Positions 33,041 to 42,168 of a stretch of 64,000 bases of DNA are shown one piece after another (position 1 is the first letter of the stretch; each line of letters opens with the position of its first letter). The stretch is taken from assembly GCA_963693365.1 (NCBI GenBank), contig CAVNZM010000012.1:3348001-3412000 (forward strand), given 5' to 3'. The notes under the pieces are model-generated. The model was not told the DNA's origin. It did no database searches and saw nothing but the letters and a program-made list of their open reading frames with translations. The translations under genes and the position numbers were made by a program. Source of the stretch: Amoebidium appalachense. Its lineage: Eukaryota; Ichthyosporea.

Positions 33041-33418
33041 TTATTTCGCAGCGTACTGCGCCATGGGTTGCCGGGCATAGCTGCCCTGGGGGTCACTGCT
33101 GTGCCCCACCCTCACGGGCGTAAAGTCGACATAGTAGGACTTGCTGTTGAGGGGGAGCCCCCTGCTGCCCAGACCGCTCCTGCCGGGCATGGAGGGCACG
33201 TGGTTGTCGGTGGGCAGGTTGTTGAAGGTCGGCAGCCGGCTGAAGGGCACACCGTAAACGCCGGCCTGGAAGGCGGCGTCCGTGTGCCGTGCCCGGTAGG
33301 GGGCCGCATAGGCAGCCTCGTACTCGGCCTCGGGTGCCAGCTTGTAGCCGTACACGGCCGCCTGCGTGGGTGTGGGCGCCAGTGGAATACCGTTGACGTT
33401 GGCCATGGCCGCGTTCAT
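33041..33418 (-). CDS. Small virion-type protein next to the capsid gene
   Basis: 126 residues from MNAAMANVNGIPLAP, rich in Ala, Tyr and Pro, with no recognised domain. The ATG at 33,418 is preferred to 33,436 because it begins the compositionally uniform part. It lies 40 bases beyond the capsid stop in the same direction, so it is probably co-expressed with the capsid. Confidence 0.5.
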   Translation of the reverse strand: MNAAMANVNGIPLAPTPTQAAVYGYKLAPEAEYEAAYAAPYRARHTDAAFQAGVYGVPFSRLPTFNNLPTDNHVPSMPGRSGLGSRGLPLNSKSYYVDFTPVRVGHSSDPQGSYARQPMAQYAAK

Positions 33419-33457
33419 ACTTGCTAGGTGGCCCACACAATTTGCACCTTTGAGTTA

Positions 33458-35197
33458 TTAAGCCTCCACCGTCACCTCACGGGCACCGGACAGCACCAGC
33501 ACGTTCTCGTGGTGCACGAAGGTGTCGAGGGTCAGGTCGTCCTGAACCGTGGGTTCCCCGACCCCGGCGGAGAACTTTTCCGTGTTCAGGTGCAGCAGAA
33601 TGGGGGTGGCGTCGGAGCTGGTGTCGAGCCCAGAGTACAGGTCACGGTCCCTCTCGAGGTCCAGGGCGATCATGAACTGCTTGTCGGGCCAGGACGTGGA
33701 GTTGTACATGCAATCGGCCGTGACGTCACCCAAGAAGTAGAGGGCCTTAGCCAGCTCGGCCCATGCCTCGGCGCAGTTGTTCTTCGACACACGAATTTCG
33801 TCGAGGGGCTTCTGGTAGGGGCCTATCTTGATCTGGTAGCTCGTTATGTTGCTGCGTTCCGACCTAAACGACTCGTAGCCGGCCTGGGCCCACGTGTTGC
33901 CGTTACGAACGAGGGAGAGCAGGGACTTGACGTTTCTCCCCCGGAACGAAATGTGCAGGTCGGCAGGGCTGCCCCCCTTGACGTAGCTCTGGAAGTGGGT
34001 GAACGTGCTGTAGGGAATGTACACGTTCTTCTCCATCAAGGCCTTTTCGAAGCCGGCCGTGTAGACGGCGTTCCACTCGATGATTTCGCAGTGGAGGACG
34101 GGGTTGATGATCTCGTAGGCGACGTCCTTGAGCCAATTCTCGTTCTCGGTGGGCACGTACAACACTTGGTTTGCCTCACCCAACGACAGCTCGATCTGCA
34201 CCTCCCCCATGTACGACAGCGGGAGGTACCGGCCGGACCGCATGAGGCCGAGCTTGAGCTGGTGAATGTAGGTGAACCCGTCGGTGGCGTCGATTTGGGC
34301 CTGGATGTTGGCCTGGTGGGGAGGCCACTTGGCGGCGCGGGCGGTGTAGTCGAGGAAGCGGTCGGCAGGAATGCCGTCCTTGCCCGGCAGCTTGTCGACA
34401 TCGGGGGCAAACAGGGCCTCGTCGGGCAACGGGTCCGTCCTCCTCGCCTTCTCGATGCCAAAGAGCTTTTTGAGGGGGTCGGGGTTGAAGCACGAGTACT
34501 GGGCGGCCGTGGTGGTGTTCCACTTGTCCGCATACTCCCAGTCGGCGTCCTGCGGGCTGTACGTCCCGTGCATGCGGCCGGCGGGGCTGTTGCCGTAGTC
34601 GGCCGACAACAGGAACCGTTCCAGGTTGATCATCAGGTGGTTGTAGCCTGAAATGTCCTCGACGGTGGTGCCGTTGATGGACACACGGGCCCGTTCAAAC
34701 GGTGCGGCCGAGGAGCAGAGGTGGCCCCCCATCATGGCCATCCCCTCCAGGTTGCGGACCTTGAGGGGGAAAATGTCGGTTGCCGCCGCGTTGTTGTTGA
34801 GGGTGTTGTTGGCCAACGTCTCGCTCTGGGGCACGGTGGTGCCCTCGTAGTCCCTTATGGTGGTGTCGATCTCGAGGGGGTGGGCCAGCTGACCGGGGAG
34901 GGGGAACCTGCGCAGCCTCTCCACCTTCACGCCCACGTACTCGGGGGCGTTGGGCACGTTGGCCTTGAACTGGAACGTCATGTAGGAGTTGAGACAGTCC
35001 AGGAAGCCCACGGCCGGCAGGGAGAACCGAATCACGCGCTGCCCCTTTGAGCTGTACGTCGAGCCGGTCACCGGGTAGGTCTTGACCGTCGACCGGCGGT
35101 TGATGTGGCTGAGCTCCACGGGCGAGTACGTGCCGGCGTCCGTCAGCTTGTGGTAGGCCATGTTGAGGGGCACGGAGGCGTCGTAGGGGGCTGCCAT
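33458..35197 (-). CDS. MCP: Major capsid protein (double jelly-roll type, inferred)
   Basis: About 580 residues with a mixed beta-type composition and no low complexity. Near the N-terminus are KGQRVIRFSLPAVGFLDCLN and YMTFQFKANVPN, followed by MMGGHLCSSAAPFERARVSI; such segments and the total length agree with Polinton capsid proteins. It lies directly downstream of the packaging ATPase, the usual neighbour. The ATG at 35,195-35,197 (MAAPYDASVPLN) is chosen because it has a good context and avoids overlapping the ATPase; an upstream ATG at 35,254 would overlap it. The frame is intact. The fold is inferred from family, size and position, not from a catalytic motif. Confidence 0.75.
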   Translation of the reverse strand: MAAPYDASVPLNMAYHKLTDAGTYSPVELSHINRRSTVKTYPVTGSTYSSKGQRVIRFSLPAVGFLDCLNSYMTFQFKANVPNAPEYVGVKVERLRRFPLPGQLAHPLEIDTTIRDYEGTTVPQSETLANNTLNNNAAATDIFPLKVRNLEGMAMMGGHLCSSAAPFERARVSINGTTVEDISGYNHLMINLERFLLSADYGNSPAGRMHGTYSPQDADWEYADKWNTTTAAQYSCFNPDPLKKLFGIEKARRTDPLPDEALFAPDVDKLPGKDGIPADRFLDYTARAAKWPPHQANIQAQIDATDGFTYIHQLKLGLMRSGRYLPLSYMGEVQIELSLGEANQVLYVPTENENWLKDVAYEIINPVLHCEIIEWNAVYTAGFEKALMEKNVYIPYSTFTHFQSYVKGGSPADLHISFRGRNVKSLLSLVRNGNTWAQAGYESFRSERSNITSYQIKIGPYQKPLDEIRVSKNNCAEAWAELAKALYFLGDVTADCMYNSTSWPDKQFMIALDLERDRDLYSGLDTSSDATPILLHLNTEKFSAGVGEPTVQDDLTLDTFVHHENVLVLSGAREVTVEA

Positions 35198-35210
35198 GTT
35201 GGTGGTGTGT

Positions 35211-36014
35211 TTACCTATGCCGTACATTTTTTTCGCCGTCACTGTCGCCGCCACCGTCGGACCCCGGGGACCCCAGCACCACCTCCTGTTCGAAATTTCG
35301 AAACATCCGCCCCTCGTTCAAGCGGATAAAGAGGAAGTCGTGCTTGCCCCGGTAGACCGTGTCCATCAATTCGAAAAATTGGGGGGTCTCGAGGGCGGGT
35401 AGGAACTCGTCCCGCAACACCTTGAGCTCGGTGTTGTTGGTGTTCTTGAAGTAGGCCAAGGCGTCAGCCTGGCTGCGCAGCTCGAGGGGTATCTTGTTGA
35501 GCTTCTGCCCGACCATCATCACCGACACACCAATGTGTCGGCGGTTCTGCGCCATGCGCACAAACTCGCGCAGGTTGCCCGACTTGCGAAAAATGTGGGA
35601 CATGTCGTCAAACACCAGCAGCATGCGGTAGTTGGGGTTAACCTTCTTGTGCTGAAGCGACAGCTTGAGAATCTCGGGGAGGAACGACACGTCCTGGTGC
35701 AGGCGGGCCTTGGGGATTTTCAGGGCCGTGCCCAGGGTGTGCATGCTCGGGCTGAAAATGTACACGCGGTCAAACAGTTTATTGTAGAACTGACCCTCCC
35801 GGGCAATCAAGTTGACGAGCAGGTTGGACTTGCCGGACCCGGGCTGGCCAATGAGCAGGAAGAAGAACACGTTGTCCATCAACGGGTAGGGCACCCTCAG
35901 CTTGGTGTCGCACGTCATTGGTATGTGCTCCACCGAGAGGGGTGCGGGCAGGGGCTTGACGGCAATGGGCGGGGGCGGGTGCATGATGGTGTCACTCTCA
36001 CCCAACAGGCCCAT
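35211..36014 (-). CDS. A32-like genome-packaging ATPase
   Basis: 267 residues from MGLLGESDTIMHPPP. Walker A is GQPGSGKS at residues 56-63 and Walker B is LLVFDDM at 131-137, followed by an Asn/Arg-rich sensor region (MAQNRRHIGVSVMMVGQKL). This is the FtsK/HerA-like ATPase of Polintons and large DNA viruses that pumps DNA into capsids. The upstream ATG at 36,104 is rejected because its extra residues overlap the neighbouring zinc protein in another frame. The frame is intact. Confidence 0.9.
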   Translation of the reverse strand: MGLLGESDTIMHPPPPIAVKPLPAPLSVEHIPMTCDTKLRVPYPLMDNVFFFLLIGQPGSGKSNLLVNLIAREGQFYNKLFDRVYIFSPSMHTLGTALKIPKARLHQDVSFLPEILKLSLQHKKVNPNYRMLLVFDDMSHIFRKSGNLREFVRMAQNRRHIGVSVMMVGQKLNKIPLELRSQADALAYFKNTNNTELKVLRDEFLPALETPQFFELMDTVYRGKHDFLFIRLNEGRMFRNFEQEVVLGSPGSDGGGDSDGEKNVRHR

Positions 36015-36018
36015 AAAA

Positions 36019-36255
36019 TTAGTGCCTGCAGCCGTCCATTTGCACGTTGTAGACCGTGAAGTCGTCCAGGCACTTGAAGCTGCAGAGGTACATGGGCTCG
36101 TCACCCAGCCACGTCATGACGCACCCACAGTCAAAGTCGTAGCCCGGCCCCTCCTCCTGTGTCGCGCACTTGAACCAGTGCCCACAGTAGTCGCACGCGT
36201 GCTGCCATGGTTCGGCGTCCGTGTCGGATGCCGCCTTGGTTGTCGGGTTGGCCAT
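36019..36255 (-). CDS. Small Cys-rich (zinc-binding type) protein
   Basis: 78 residues, MANPTTKAAS to VYNVQMDGCRH. Cysteines are paired as CDYCGHWFKC, DCGC and CSFKC, with His at 19 and 26, a pattern suited to zinc binding. It ends five bases before the ATPase start, so the two probably share a transcript. It is the first gene leftward of a divergent promoter. No family is recognised; a regulator or a structural zinc protein are both possible. Confidence 0.6.
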   Translation of the reverse strand: MANPTTKAASDTDAEPWQHACDYCGHWFKCATQEEGPGYDFDCGCVMTWLGDEPMYLCSFKCLDDFTVYNVQMDGCRH

Positions 36256-36280
36256 GTCGGTTGCCGTGTCTGTAATACGG

Positions 36281-36333
36281 CGCACATTTTTTGGACGTTG
36301 GTACCGTCCAACGTCGGTAAAAAAATGTGTGCG
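36281..36333. promoter_or_regulatory. Large inverted repeat in a divergent promoter
   Basis: Arms CGCACATTTTTTGGACGTTGG and CCAACGTCGGTAAAAAAATG (continuing TGTGCG) face each other around TACCGT. The palindrome fills the gap between two divergent genes whose starts are at 36,255 and 36,349. It could be a two-sided operator or a symmetrical promoter. Confidence 0.55.
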
Positions 36334-36348
36334 TACTGGTAACCAACC

Positions 36349-36957
36349 ATGTCGGCCGAAGACAACCAAATCGAGCGCGTGTCTGACGGCGAAGTCCACC
36401 AACCCGTGTCCAACGGCGCCACCGGCATGGGTGTGGAGCCCATGGTGTTGGACGCCGGCCACGTGGCCAAGGCGAGACGGCAGCCCACGGCCCGGCAGCT
36501 GGAGGCCCTGGAGAAGGGTCGGAGCACCAGGGTGGAACGCATGCGGCGAAACAAGGACTACATCCGTGAACTCGAGCAGAAGCTGCAGGTGCTGGAGACC
36601 CGCCCGGCCGGCCCCCCGCCGGCAAAAGCAGAAGCACCGGCACAACCCCCAAAAGCACCCCGGCCAAGGCAGAAGAAGGCACCACGGAAGCCCATGACGA
36701 GGGTGGCGTTCGAGGAAGGGGACAGCGATGGTGGCTATGACGACTCGGACCCGCACGGCAACCCCTACTACCAGTACTACATGCCCCCGCCGGTACCACA
36801 CCCCATGGGTGCACCGGGCGGGTACGCACCTCCACAGACACGCCACAGTGCCCCCCACACGGGCATGGGCTACGGCCCGTACCACCCTCCTGCAGCAGCA
36901 GCACCCCCTCCCCAGCGCAGCTACAGCGACCACATCGCCAGCCTCATTTCGTGGTGA
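36349..36957 (+). CDS. Coiled-coil, basic and Pro-rich Polinton protein
   Basis: 202 residues. A basic helix RQPTARQLEALEKGRSTRVE followed by RELEQKLQVLE forms a probable coiled coil at residues 45-85. Then come a Lys/Pro-rich linker, an acidic patch and a Pro/Tyr-rich C-terminus. No enzyme motif. It could be a DNA-associated or scaffold virion protein. The start ATG follows the divergent palindrome by about 15 bases. Confidence 0.6.
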   Translation: MSAEDNQIERVSDGEVHQPVSNGATGMGVEPMVLDAGHVAKARRQPTARQLEALEKGRSTRVERMRRNKDYIRELEQKLQVLETRPAGPPPAKAEAPAQPPKAPRPRQKKAPRKPMTRVAFEEGDSDGGYDDSDPHGNPYYQYYMPPPVPHPMGAPGGYAPPQTRHSAPHTGMGYGPYHPPAAAAPPPQRSYSDHIASLISW

Positions 36958-37013
36958 CGTAGGAAGGAAAAATTCGTGTGCCCCAACTAGTAGCAAGCTA
37001 CCGGTGCACGGCC

Positions 37014-37304
37014 ATGGCTACCCCTAGGAGCACGAAAAACCTGCCGTCGGCGTACTCGTCGCCGTTTACGTTCGACGACTACCTCGAGTTCTACATACGA
37101 CACGGCACGGACAAACAGTTCGACCCGGCCGACAAGGCCGGGAAGAAGCCCGAAAACAAAATCGAAAAAAAATTCCTGAGGCTGAAGAAGAGGGTGCCGG
37201 TCGACCGGCAGGAGGAGCTGAGGAAGGTGCTGGAATACGAGGCCGAGCTCGACGCCCGCATGCTGGCCCACATACAGAAGCAGGAGGGGGAGACCAACAT
37301 CTAA
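37014..37304 (+). CDS. Small charged helical Polinton protein
   Basis: 96 residues from MATPRSTKNLPSAY, rich in Lys and Glu, helical, with no recognised domain. The ATG at 37,014 (context GCCATGG) is preferred over 36,978. Its stop overlaps by four bases the stop of the convergent gene. Confidence 0.5.
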   Translation: MATPRSTKNLPSAYSSPFTFDDYLEFYIRHGTDKQFDPADKAGKKPENKIEKKFLRLKKRVPVDRQEELRKVLEYEAELDARMLAHIQKQEGETNI

Positions 37305-37546
37305 AAATAGGACCGGCCACCGCCTGACCGACCGGCCCGGAAAGACCTCTGCAGGTAGTTGATGTTGCTGCCGGCGTAGGCAATGCCCTGGGCGGTACGA
37401 CCAATGTCCATGACCGTCCGGAACCTGTCCCAGGCCTCGTTGGGGTGGACGATGACGGTGTGGCTGCGTGGTGTGGCCGTGCGGTCCGGCAGTGCCGGCC
37501 GCCAGTACTCGGAGTCGTTGACGTGCCCCACCCCTCGAAAATCCAT
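37301..37546 (-). CDS. Small Polinton protein, unknown function
   Basis: 81 residues from MDFRGVGHVNDSEYWRP, ending in a Gly/Arg/Ser-rich tail. It is downstream of the probable penton gene on the same strand and convergent with the gene to its left. No family is recognised. Confidence 0.45.
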   Translation of the reverse strand: MDFRGVGHVNDSEYWRPALPDRTATPRSHTVIVHPNEAWDRFRTVMDIGRTAQGIAYAGSNINYLQRSFRAGRSGGGRSYF

Positions 37547-37602
37547 GTTTGTTTGTAAGGCTCCCGTTAACCGTTGTATGTCAAAATATAGCCACCGTGA
37601 CG

Positions 37603-38688
37603 CTAGCCGAACCGTTGGGGTTTGGCCATGGGCCGGATCGCCGTGACCCCCGTGGGGCTCGGGATTCGCCGGAGGCACAATAAAACCGTCATGTCCCCCC
37701 TCAGCCCCACCACGTCCCCGTAGCAGCTGACCAGCTTGATGCTGAGCGAGTTGATGTGCGTGCTGACGTCCAGAGGCAGCTCGGCGACGGCCCCGTTGTC
37801 AAAGAGGGGGAGGGCGTACTGCGGGAAGGTGGGTATGACGGCCAGAATGTCCTTGCTCGGATAGGACGACTGGAACTTGACGTCGGCGTTGGCCACGCTC
37901 ACCGACGACTCCGAATTCACCCCGTGCAGCTCAAGGAAAAAGTGGCTGGGGAATGCCAGTATGTTGGGGGCCATGACCTCTCCCTCTGCCTTGGAGGCGG
38001 CTAGCTGGCCGTCGAGGGGCATGCCGGCCGCTGCAGCCATGACCGGGCTGTCGAACCACATGACCACCCGGTAAAACTCGTTCGCATTGAACAGCGTGAT
38101 GCGGCTGGCTACTTGGTGACACCCCACCCCCAACGTGTCCACGTCGTTCACAATCTCGTCCTTGATGGCGTCGGGTAGATTCGGGTGGTAGACTTCCCTC
38201 AAGGCGTAGTTCAACCAGGCAGCCACGAGCGTGCCCACAATGTTCTCGTCGTCTAGTTCATACGCCTCAGAGTCATCCGCGCACAGTTTTCTGGACCCAC
38301 GGCCGACGTACTCCCCCCTAGGGTCCACCCCAAACTCGTACAGGGGTATCTGCTTGAAGGTCGACAACGACGATTCCGGCACGTCCGCAGGGAGGGGCTC
38401 CAGGGGTATGCGTCTGTGCTCCATGCTGGGCCCCCACCCGCCCGGGGAGCCGGGGTCGACCGGCCGCAGGGCAATGTTGACGTAGCACTTGTCACAAGGG
38501 AAGGGGAAGTAGAAGGTGTTGGCCGACGTCATGGTGCTCACCCAACGGGCACCCAACGACGTGTTCTGCATGAACCCGATGGGCGGTGAGAGCATGGCCT
38601 TCATCTGCACAGGTGCAGGCTCCTGCTGGCCCTGCACAAAGTCACCGACGTGCTGCATGACAACCAGGTGTGTGGGTGCGTGGTCCAT
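37603..38688 (-). CDS. Probable penton (minor capsid) protein
   Basis: 361 residues from MDHAPTHLVVMQHVG. It is rich in beta-type segments (NTFYFPFPCDKCYVNIALRP, NILAFPSHFFLELHGV, LPLDVSTHINSLSIKLVSCY) and has no low complexity. Size, strand and nearness to capsid and ATPase match the single-jelly-roll minor capsid protein of Polintons, but no diagnostic motif can be cited. The start at 38,688 leaves a 58-base gap to the divergent fibre-like gene. The frame is intact. Confidence 0.55.
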   Translation of the reverse strand: MDHAPTHLVVMQHVGDFVQGQQEPAPVQMKAMLSPPIGFMQNTSLGARWVSTMTSANTFYFPFPCDKCYVNIALRPVDPGSPGGWGPSMEHRRIPLEPLPADVPESSLSTFKQIPLYEFGVDPRGEYVGRGSRKLCADDSEAYELDDENIVGTLVAAWLNYALREVYHPNLPDAIKDEIVNDVDTLGVGCHQVASRITLFNANEFYRVVMWFDSPVMAAAAGMPLDGQLAASKAEGEVMAPNILAFPSHFFLELHGVNSESSVSVANADVKFQSSYPSKDILAVIPTFPQYALPLFDNGAVAELPLDVSTHINSLSIKLVSCYGDVVGLRGDMTVLLCLRRIPSPTGVTAIRPMAKPQRFG

Positions 38689-38746
38689 GGTGGTGGTTGT
38701 TACGTAATGAGGTACAAAAAATCGCCGTGTAACAGTAACGTGCAAC
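38689..38746. promoter_or_regulatory. 58-bp divergent promoter between penton and fibre-like genes
   Basis: The gap holds GTTACGTAATGAGGTAC and, further on, AACAGTAACGTGC. TTACGTAA is palindromic and could be read from both sides. Confidence 0.4.
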
Positions 38747-40270
38747 ATGCCGAGCACAACCGACTGGACCGTGGCCACCGGGCTGGCCCTCGCCAACCGG
38801 CGCAGAAACGGCTACTACGTGGGGCTCCTGCCCGACAACGCCGCCCACGACCACGACGCATACGAGCTGACGTTGCCCACCACCCGGCCGGCCACCGACT
38901 CGTACGTGGCGTGCGGTGCAGACGGCGTGCTCTCGTTTGTGGCTGCCGCCGACGTGCCCACGGACATGACGGTCAAGAACCTGGAGGCCAGGGTGGTGGC
39001 AGTGGAGGGGGTCAACACCACCCAGGACACCGACATTGCCAGTCTCAAAACCACCACGGGAGGCCTGGACACACGGCTGACGGCGGTGGAGACGAAAGCC
39101 ACGAGTGCCCTCGACACGGCCAACAGAGCGGTGACGATCAACACCGCCCAGACAAACGACATTGCCGGCCTCAAAACCACCACAGGAAGTCTGGACACAC
39201 GGCTGATGGCTGCGGAGACAAAAGCCACGAGTGCCCTCAACACGGCCAACGGTGCAGTGACGGTCAACACCGCCCAGACAAACGACATTGCCGGGCTCAA
39301 AAATACCACAGGGTCCCTTGACACCCGGCTGACGGTCGCGGAGGTGAAAGCCACCAATGCCCTCAACACGGCCAACGGTGCAGTGACGGTCAACACCACG
39401 CAGACAAACGACATTGCCGGCCTCAAAAATACCACAGGGTCCCTCGACGCCCGGCTGACGGCCGTGGAGGTGAAGGCCACCAATGCCCTCAACACGGCCA
39501 ACGGTGCAGTGACGGTCAACACGACACAGAACACGGACATTGCCAGTCTGAAGAGTAGTAGCACGACACTTGGCCTCGACGTCAACCGGCTCAACACGCT
39601 CGTCGGTCTCCACGACACGGCCGTGGCTACCCTGACCACAGACATGGGTGCCATCAAACCCCGTATGCCGCCGGCCGGCGAGGGCATGCTGCTCAGCAAC
39701 ACGTACGGGAGCCGGCGCACGGGCCCGGCCTACCTGACGGTGAAAGTACACCACGCGGCCGCCCAGGGGTGGAACGTTGCCGGAAAGGCTGCATGGGAGG
39801 ACACGATCAGCATATACAGGTCAACGTACGAGCCAGTCATTAAACCCCAGTGTATATCATCGCCGGGGGCCGAACTCATAGTGATTGTCTACTTCTGGAC
39901 ACTAGGGACCAACGGTGTACGCAAGTATGTCACCCACGTGGGCTCCCTACCCATGTCGTGCGTGTCCACATGGGACATAAACAACATCTACCCGTTTGCG
40001 CTAGGCTCCGGCATGTTGGAGGGGGCCATTGTTCCCACAGGGGATGACTTTCGGTTCAAGCTCAAGGTAAGGCTGACAAAGCTCTTCCAGACCGACACAG
40101 AGAGCTATGCAAGCGTTGCCGGCTACAACAACTTTGACGTGCTGGTGTTGGCAAAGTACCCACGGTTTACCGACTACAAGGACAAGGCCAGCATTCCCCG
40201 CACCAACATAGTCACCCACCCTCCCACCTTCTATGCAGACCTTGAATGGGGGACGCAAAATTATTTCTAA
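38747..40270 (+). CDS. Fibre-like spike protein with 42-residue shaft repeats
   Basis: 507 residues in three parts. Residues 1-65 form a module (YYVGLLPDNAAHDHDAYELT) also found in the next two plus-strand genes. Residues about 90-280 contain four 42-residue repeats, each with TNDIAGLK-type and ATSALNTAN-type blocks and heptad spacing typical of a trimeric coiled-coil shaft. Residues 310-507 look globular and could be the receptor-binding head. This layout resembles adenovirus fibres and reovirus attachment proteins; host attachment is inferred. The frame is intact. Confidence 0.65.
   Translation: MPSTTDWTVATGLALANRRRNGYYVGLLPDNAAHDHDAYELTLPTTRPATDSYVACGADGVLSFVAAADVPTDMTVKNLEARVVAVEGVNTTQDTDIASLKTTTGGLDTRLTAVETKATSALDTANRAVTINTAQTNDIAGLKTTTGSLDTRLMAAETKATSALNTANGAVTVNTAQTNDIAGLKNTTGSLDTRLTVAEVKATNALNTANGAVTVNTTQTNDIAGLKNTTGSLDARLTAVEVKATNALNTANGAVTVNTTQNTDIASLKSSSTTLGLDVNRLNTLVGLHDTAVATLTTDMGAIKPRMPPAGEGMLLSNTYGSRRTGPAYLTVKVHHAAAQGWNVAGKAAWEDTISIYRSTYEPVIKPQCISSPGAELIVIVYFWTLGTNGVRKYVTHVGSLPMSCVSTWDINNIYPFALGSGMLEGAIVPTGDDFRFKLKVRLTKLFQTDTESYASVAGYNNFDVLVLAKYPRFTDYKDKASIPRTNIVTHPPTFYADLEWGTQNYF
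39014..39517 (+). repeat. Four tandem 126-bp coding repeats (fibre shaft)
   Basis: Units begin at 39,014, 39,140, 39,266 and 39,392, with a partial fifth from 39,518. The exact 126-bp spacing equals 42 codons, six heptads. Later units are more alike than the first, suggesting recent internal duplication. Confidence 0.9.
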
Positions 40271-40288
40271 CACACTAGTAAACCCACC

Positions 40289-42166
40289 ATGAGCGCTTTA
40301 GCGTGGCACCTTGCCCAGGGGCTCTCCCTGGTGGGCCCGAAGAGCGCAGACTACTACGTCGGCATCCGACCCGATTCGAGCGGGCACGGGCACGACAGCT
40401 ACGTCCTCGAGCTGCCTAAAAGCCTCCCCCGAGCGGGGCCTGCCTTCTTGAAGGTGGACGAGGTGGGGGCCGGTACCTTCATGCCCGTGGCGGAGGTGAC
40501 CGACCGGCTGGACGACCTGGAGAGGAGGGTGGTGCTGTTGGAAAAGGGCATGGTCAAGAACTGGGACGAGCACACCGTCTACGACACCATGAAGGAAACC
40601 TTGGACACTATAGTAAAGGTGCTGTGGGGGGACGACAAGGAGAACTTTGAAGACAACATTGTACGTCGCCTGCTGAGGCTGGAAGGCCTAACCCCCGACC
40701 CCATCTTCCCCTACTCCATGTGGGTCCGGCCAAACTTTTTGTTCTCCGACGGGTGGACGTCGGTGCGTACCATAAACAGACAGATCAAGACAGCCCTGCC
40801 CGAACGCCCCGACTTCCCCAAGTTCCCCATGATAAGCAACCCAGACACCCCACACAGCATGGGCACCCCCCTCTTTTTTGGGAGCTGGGACGAGGAGAGA
40901 CAGACCATCACGTTCCAGACCCACCACTACCCCATGTCTGCACGAACCGCATGCTTCAAGTTCGACCATGTCGGCATAAACGGGCAGGACAAGGACGACG
41001 GCCACACGTACACCAACTTCTACGAAAACGAAACGGACGAGGCAAGACACGCCACCCTTTGGCCCTACACCCCAACCATGGAGGCCGTCATATCATCAAA
41101 CACGTACCCCCTCAACAACAACTACGCCTACAACAAGAAGGGCATCAGCAGGGTCTTACCGTTCATGACGTACGACATTGTCATGGGCACCGTGCCCCGG
41201 GGGGAGCCGCTGCAGCAGCACATTGCCGGCAAGCTCACCGCCAACCTAGACAGCAGCCAGCTGTACGAGCTCAACCAGGTCGTCATCGAGAAGGCCGAGT
41301 ACCTGCACGACGTGCCCATCATCAACACAGAGGTTGACCACACGGACCTGCACGACACCAACAACGACTGGCACATGGACTACATCAACGAGGACAACCC
41401 CGACCTGCCCGGGGGCGGAAAGTTCCCCTACGACGACAAGGTTCTCACAAACTGGATAAAGAGCAGGGTGTGGGCACAGGAGCAAGAGACCATATCGGGC
41501 ACAACCAAGACACGGTACTTCAGGCCGGGCCTCCTGCACTTCTCCAACAGGGGCCCCAACGACTACACCACCACACGCATGGGCTACGTGAAACTTGACC
41601 ACAAGGTCCACTACAAGTTTCCCAGCGTCATGTTTCAATACGAAACCACCGTCAGCGCCGTCGGTGATTTGGGGGGGACCAACAAGAGCGTGTATTCGGC
41701 CCCCAAAGGGTCACTACCCCACCCGGAAATGGAGCTCACGTACAGGGTGACAAGCCGGGTGCTACGTCTAAACTACAACGAAGCCGTTTCCCCCGACCCC
41801 TGGGACGAGGTGGACCAGCTATGGGAACCGGTGGGCTCGGCCCTCAAACAGTACCTCAACACCATACGTGCACACATGCCCAACGGAAAGGTGCCACAGA
41901 GCATGCAGGAAAACGACCTGTGGTTTATGGTGAGGCCGAGGGAGATCCGCAAGGGGGCATGCAAACTCGCACAGAGGTACGGAGGTAAGCTAGGCACGGG
42001 CATTGGCAAGATGGGCAAGAGGAAGGCACGCCGGGCCGCCACCGACTACGACAACTACGCCGCCGAGCTCGAGGCCTGGAAGAACAACCAGGGTAAGTAC
42101 GGGCCCGACCACAACGTCGTGGATGTGGGCGACTGGGACAACGGGCCAAAATGGACCATGCCCTAA
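40289..42166 (+). CDS. Large spike-like virion protein sharing the fibre N-terminal module
   Basis: 625 residues. The N-terminal 65 residues (YYVGIRPDSSGHGHDSYVLE and FMPVAEV) match the module of the neighbouring fibre-like protein. A coiled-coil helix (DRLDDLERRVVLLEKGM) follows. A long globular region without low complexity fills residues 120-560, and a basic segment with KLGTGIGKMGKRKARR lies near the C-terminus. It starts 18 bases after the fibre stop. No enzymatic motif. A second attachment or base protein is likely; the fold is unknown. Confidence 0.6.
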   Translation: MSALAWHLAQGLSLVGPKSADYYVGIRPDSSGHGHDSYVLELPKSLPRAGPAFLKVDEVGAGTFMPVAEVTDRLDDLERRVVLLEKGMVKNWDEHTVYDTMKETLDTIVKVLWGDDKENFEDNIVRRLLRLEGLTPDPIFPYSMWVRPNFLFSDGWTSVRTINRQIKTALPERPDFPKFPMISNPDTPHSMGTPLFFGSWDEERQTITFQTHHYPMSARTACFKFDHVGINGQDKDDGHTYTNFYENETDEARHATLWPYTPTMEAVISSNTYPLNNNYAYNKKGISRVLPFMTYDIVMGTVPRGEPLQQHIAGKLTANLDSSQLYELNQVVIEKAEYLHDVPIINTEVDHTDLHDTNNDWHMDYINEDNPDLPGGGKFPYDDKVLTNWIKSRVWAQEQETISGTTKTRYFRPGLLHFSNRGPNDYTTTRMGYVKLDHKVHYKFPSVMFQYETTVSAVGDLGGTNKSVYSAPKGSLPHPEMELTYRVTSRVLRLNYNEAVSPDPWDEVDQLWEPVGSALKQYLNTIRAHMPNGKVPQSMQENDLWFMVRPREIRKGACKLAQRYGGKLGTGIGKMGKRKARRAATDYDNYAAELEAWKNNQGKYGPDHNVVDVGDWDNGPKWTMP

Positions 42167-42168
42167 AA

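Noticed and set aside
33428-34651. 407-codon plus-strand frame over the capsid gene
   Set aside because: It is antisense to the intact capsid frame and rich in GC-frame artefact residues (Val, Gly).
36256-36996. Long minus-strand frame opposite the coiled-coil gene
   Set aside because: Only its last 78 codons (36,019-36,255) look like a protein; the rest mirrors the plus-strand gene.
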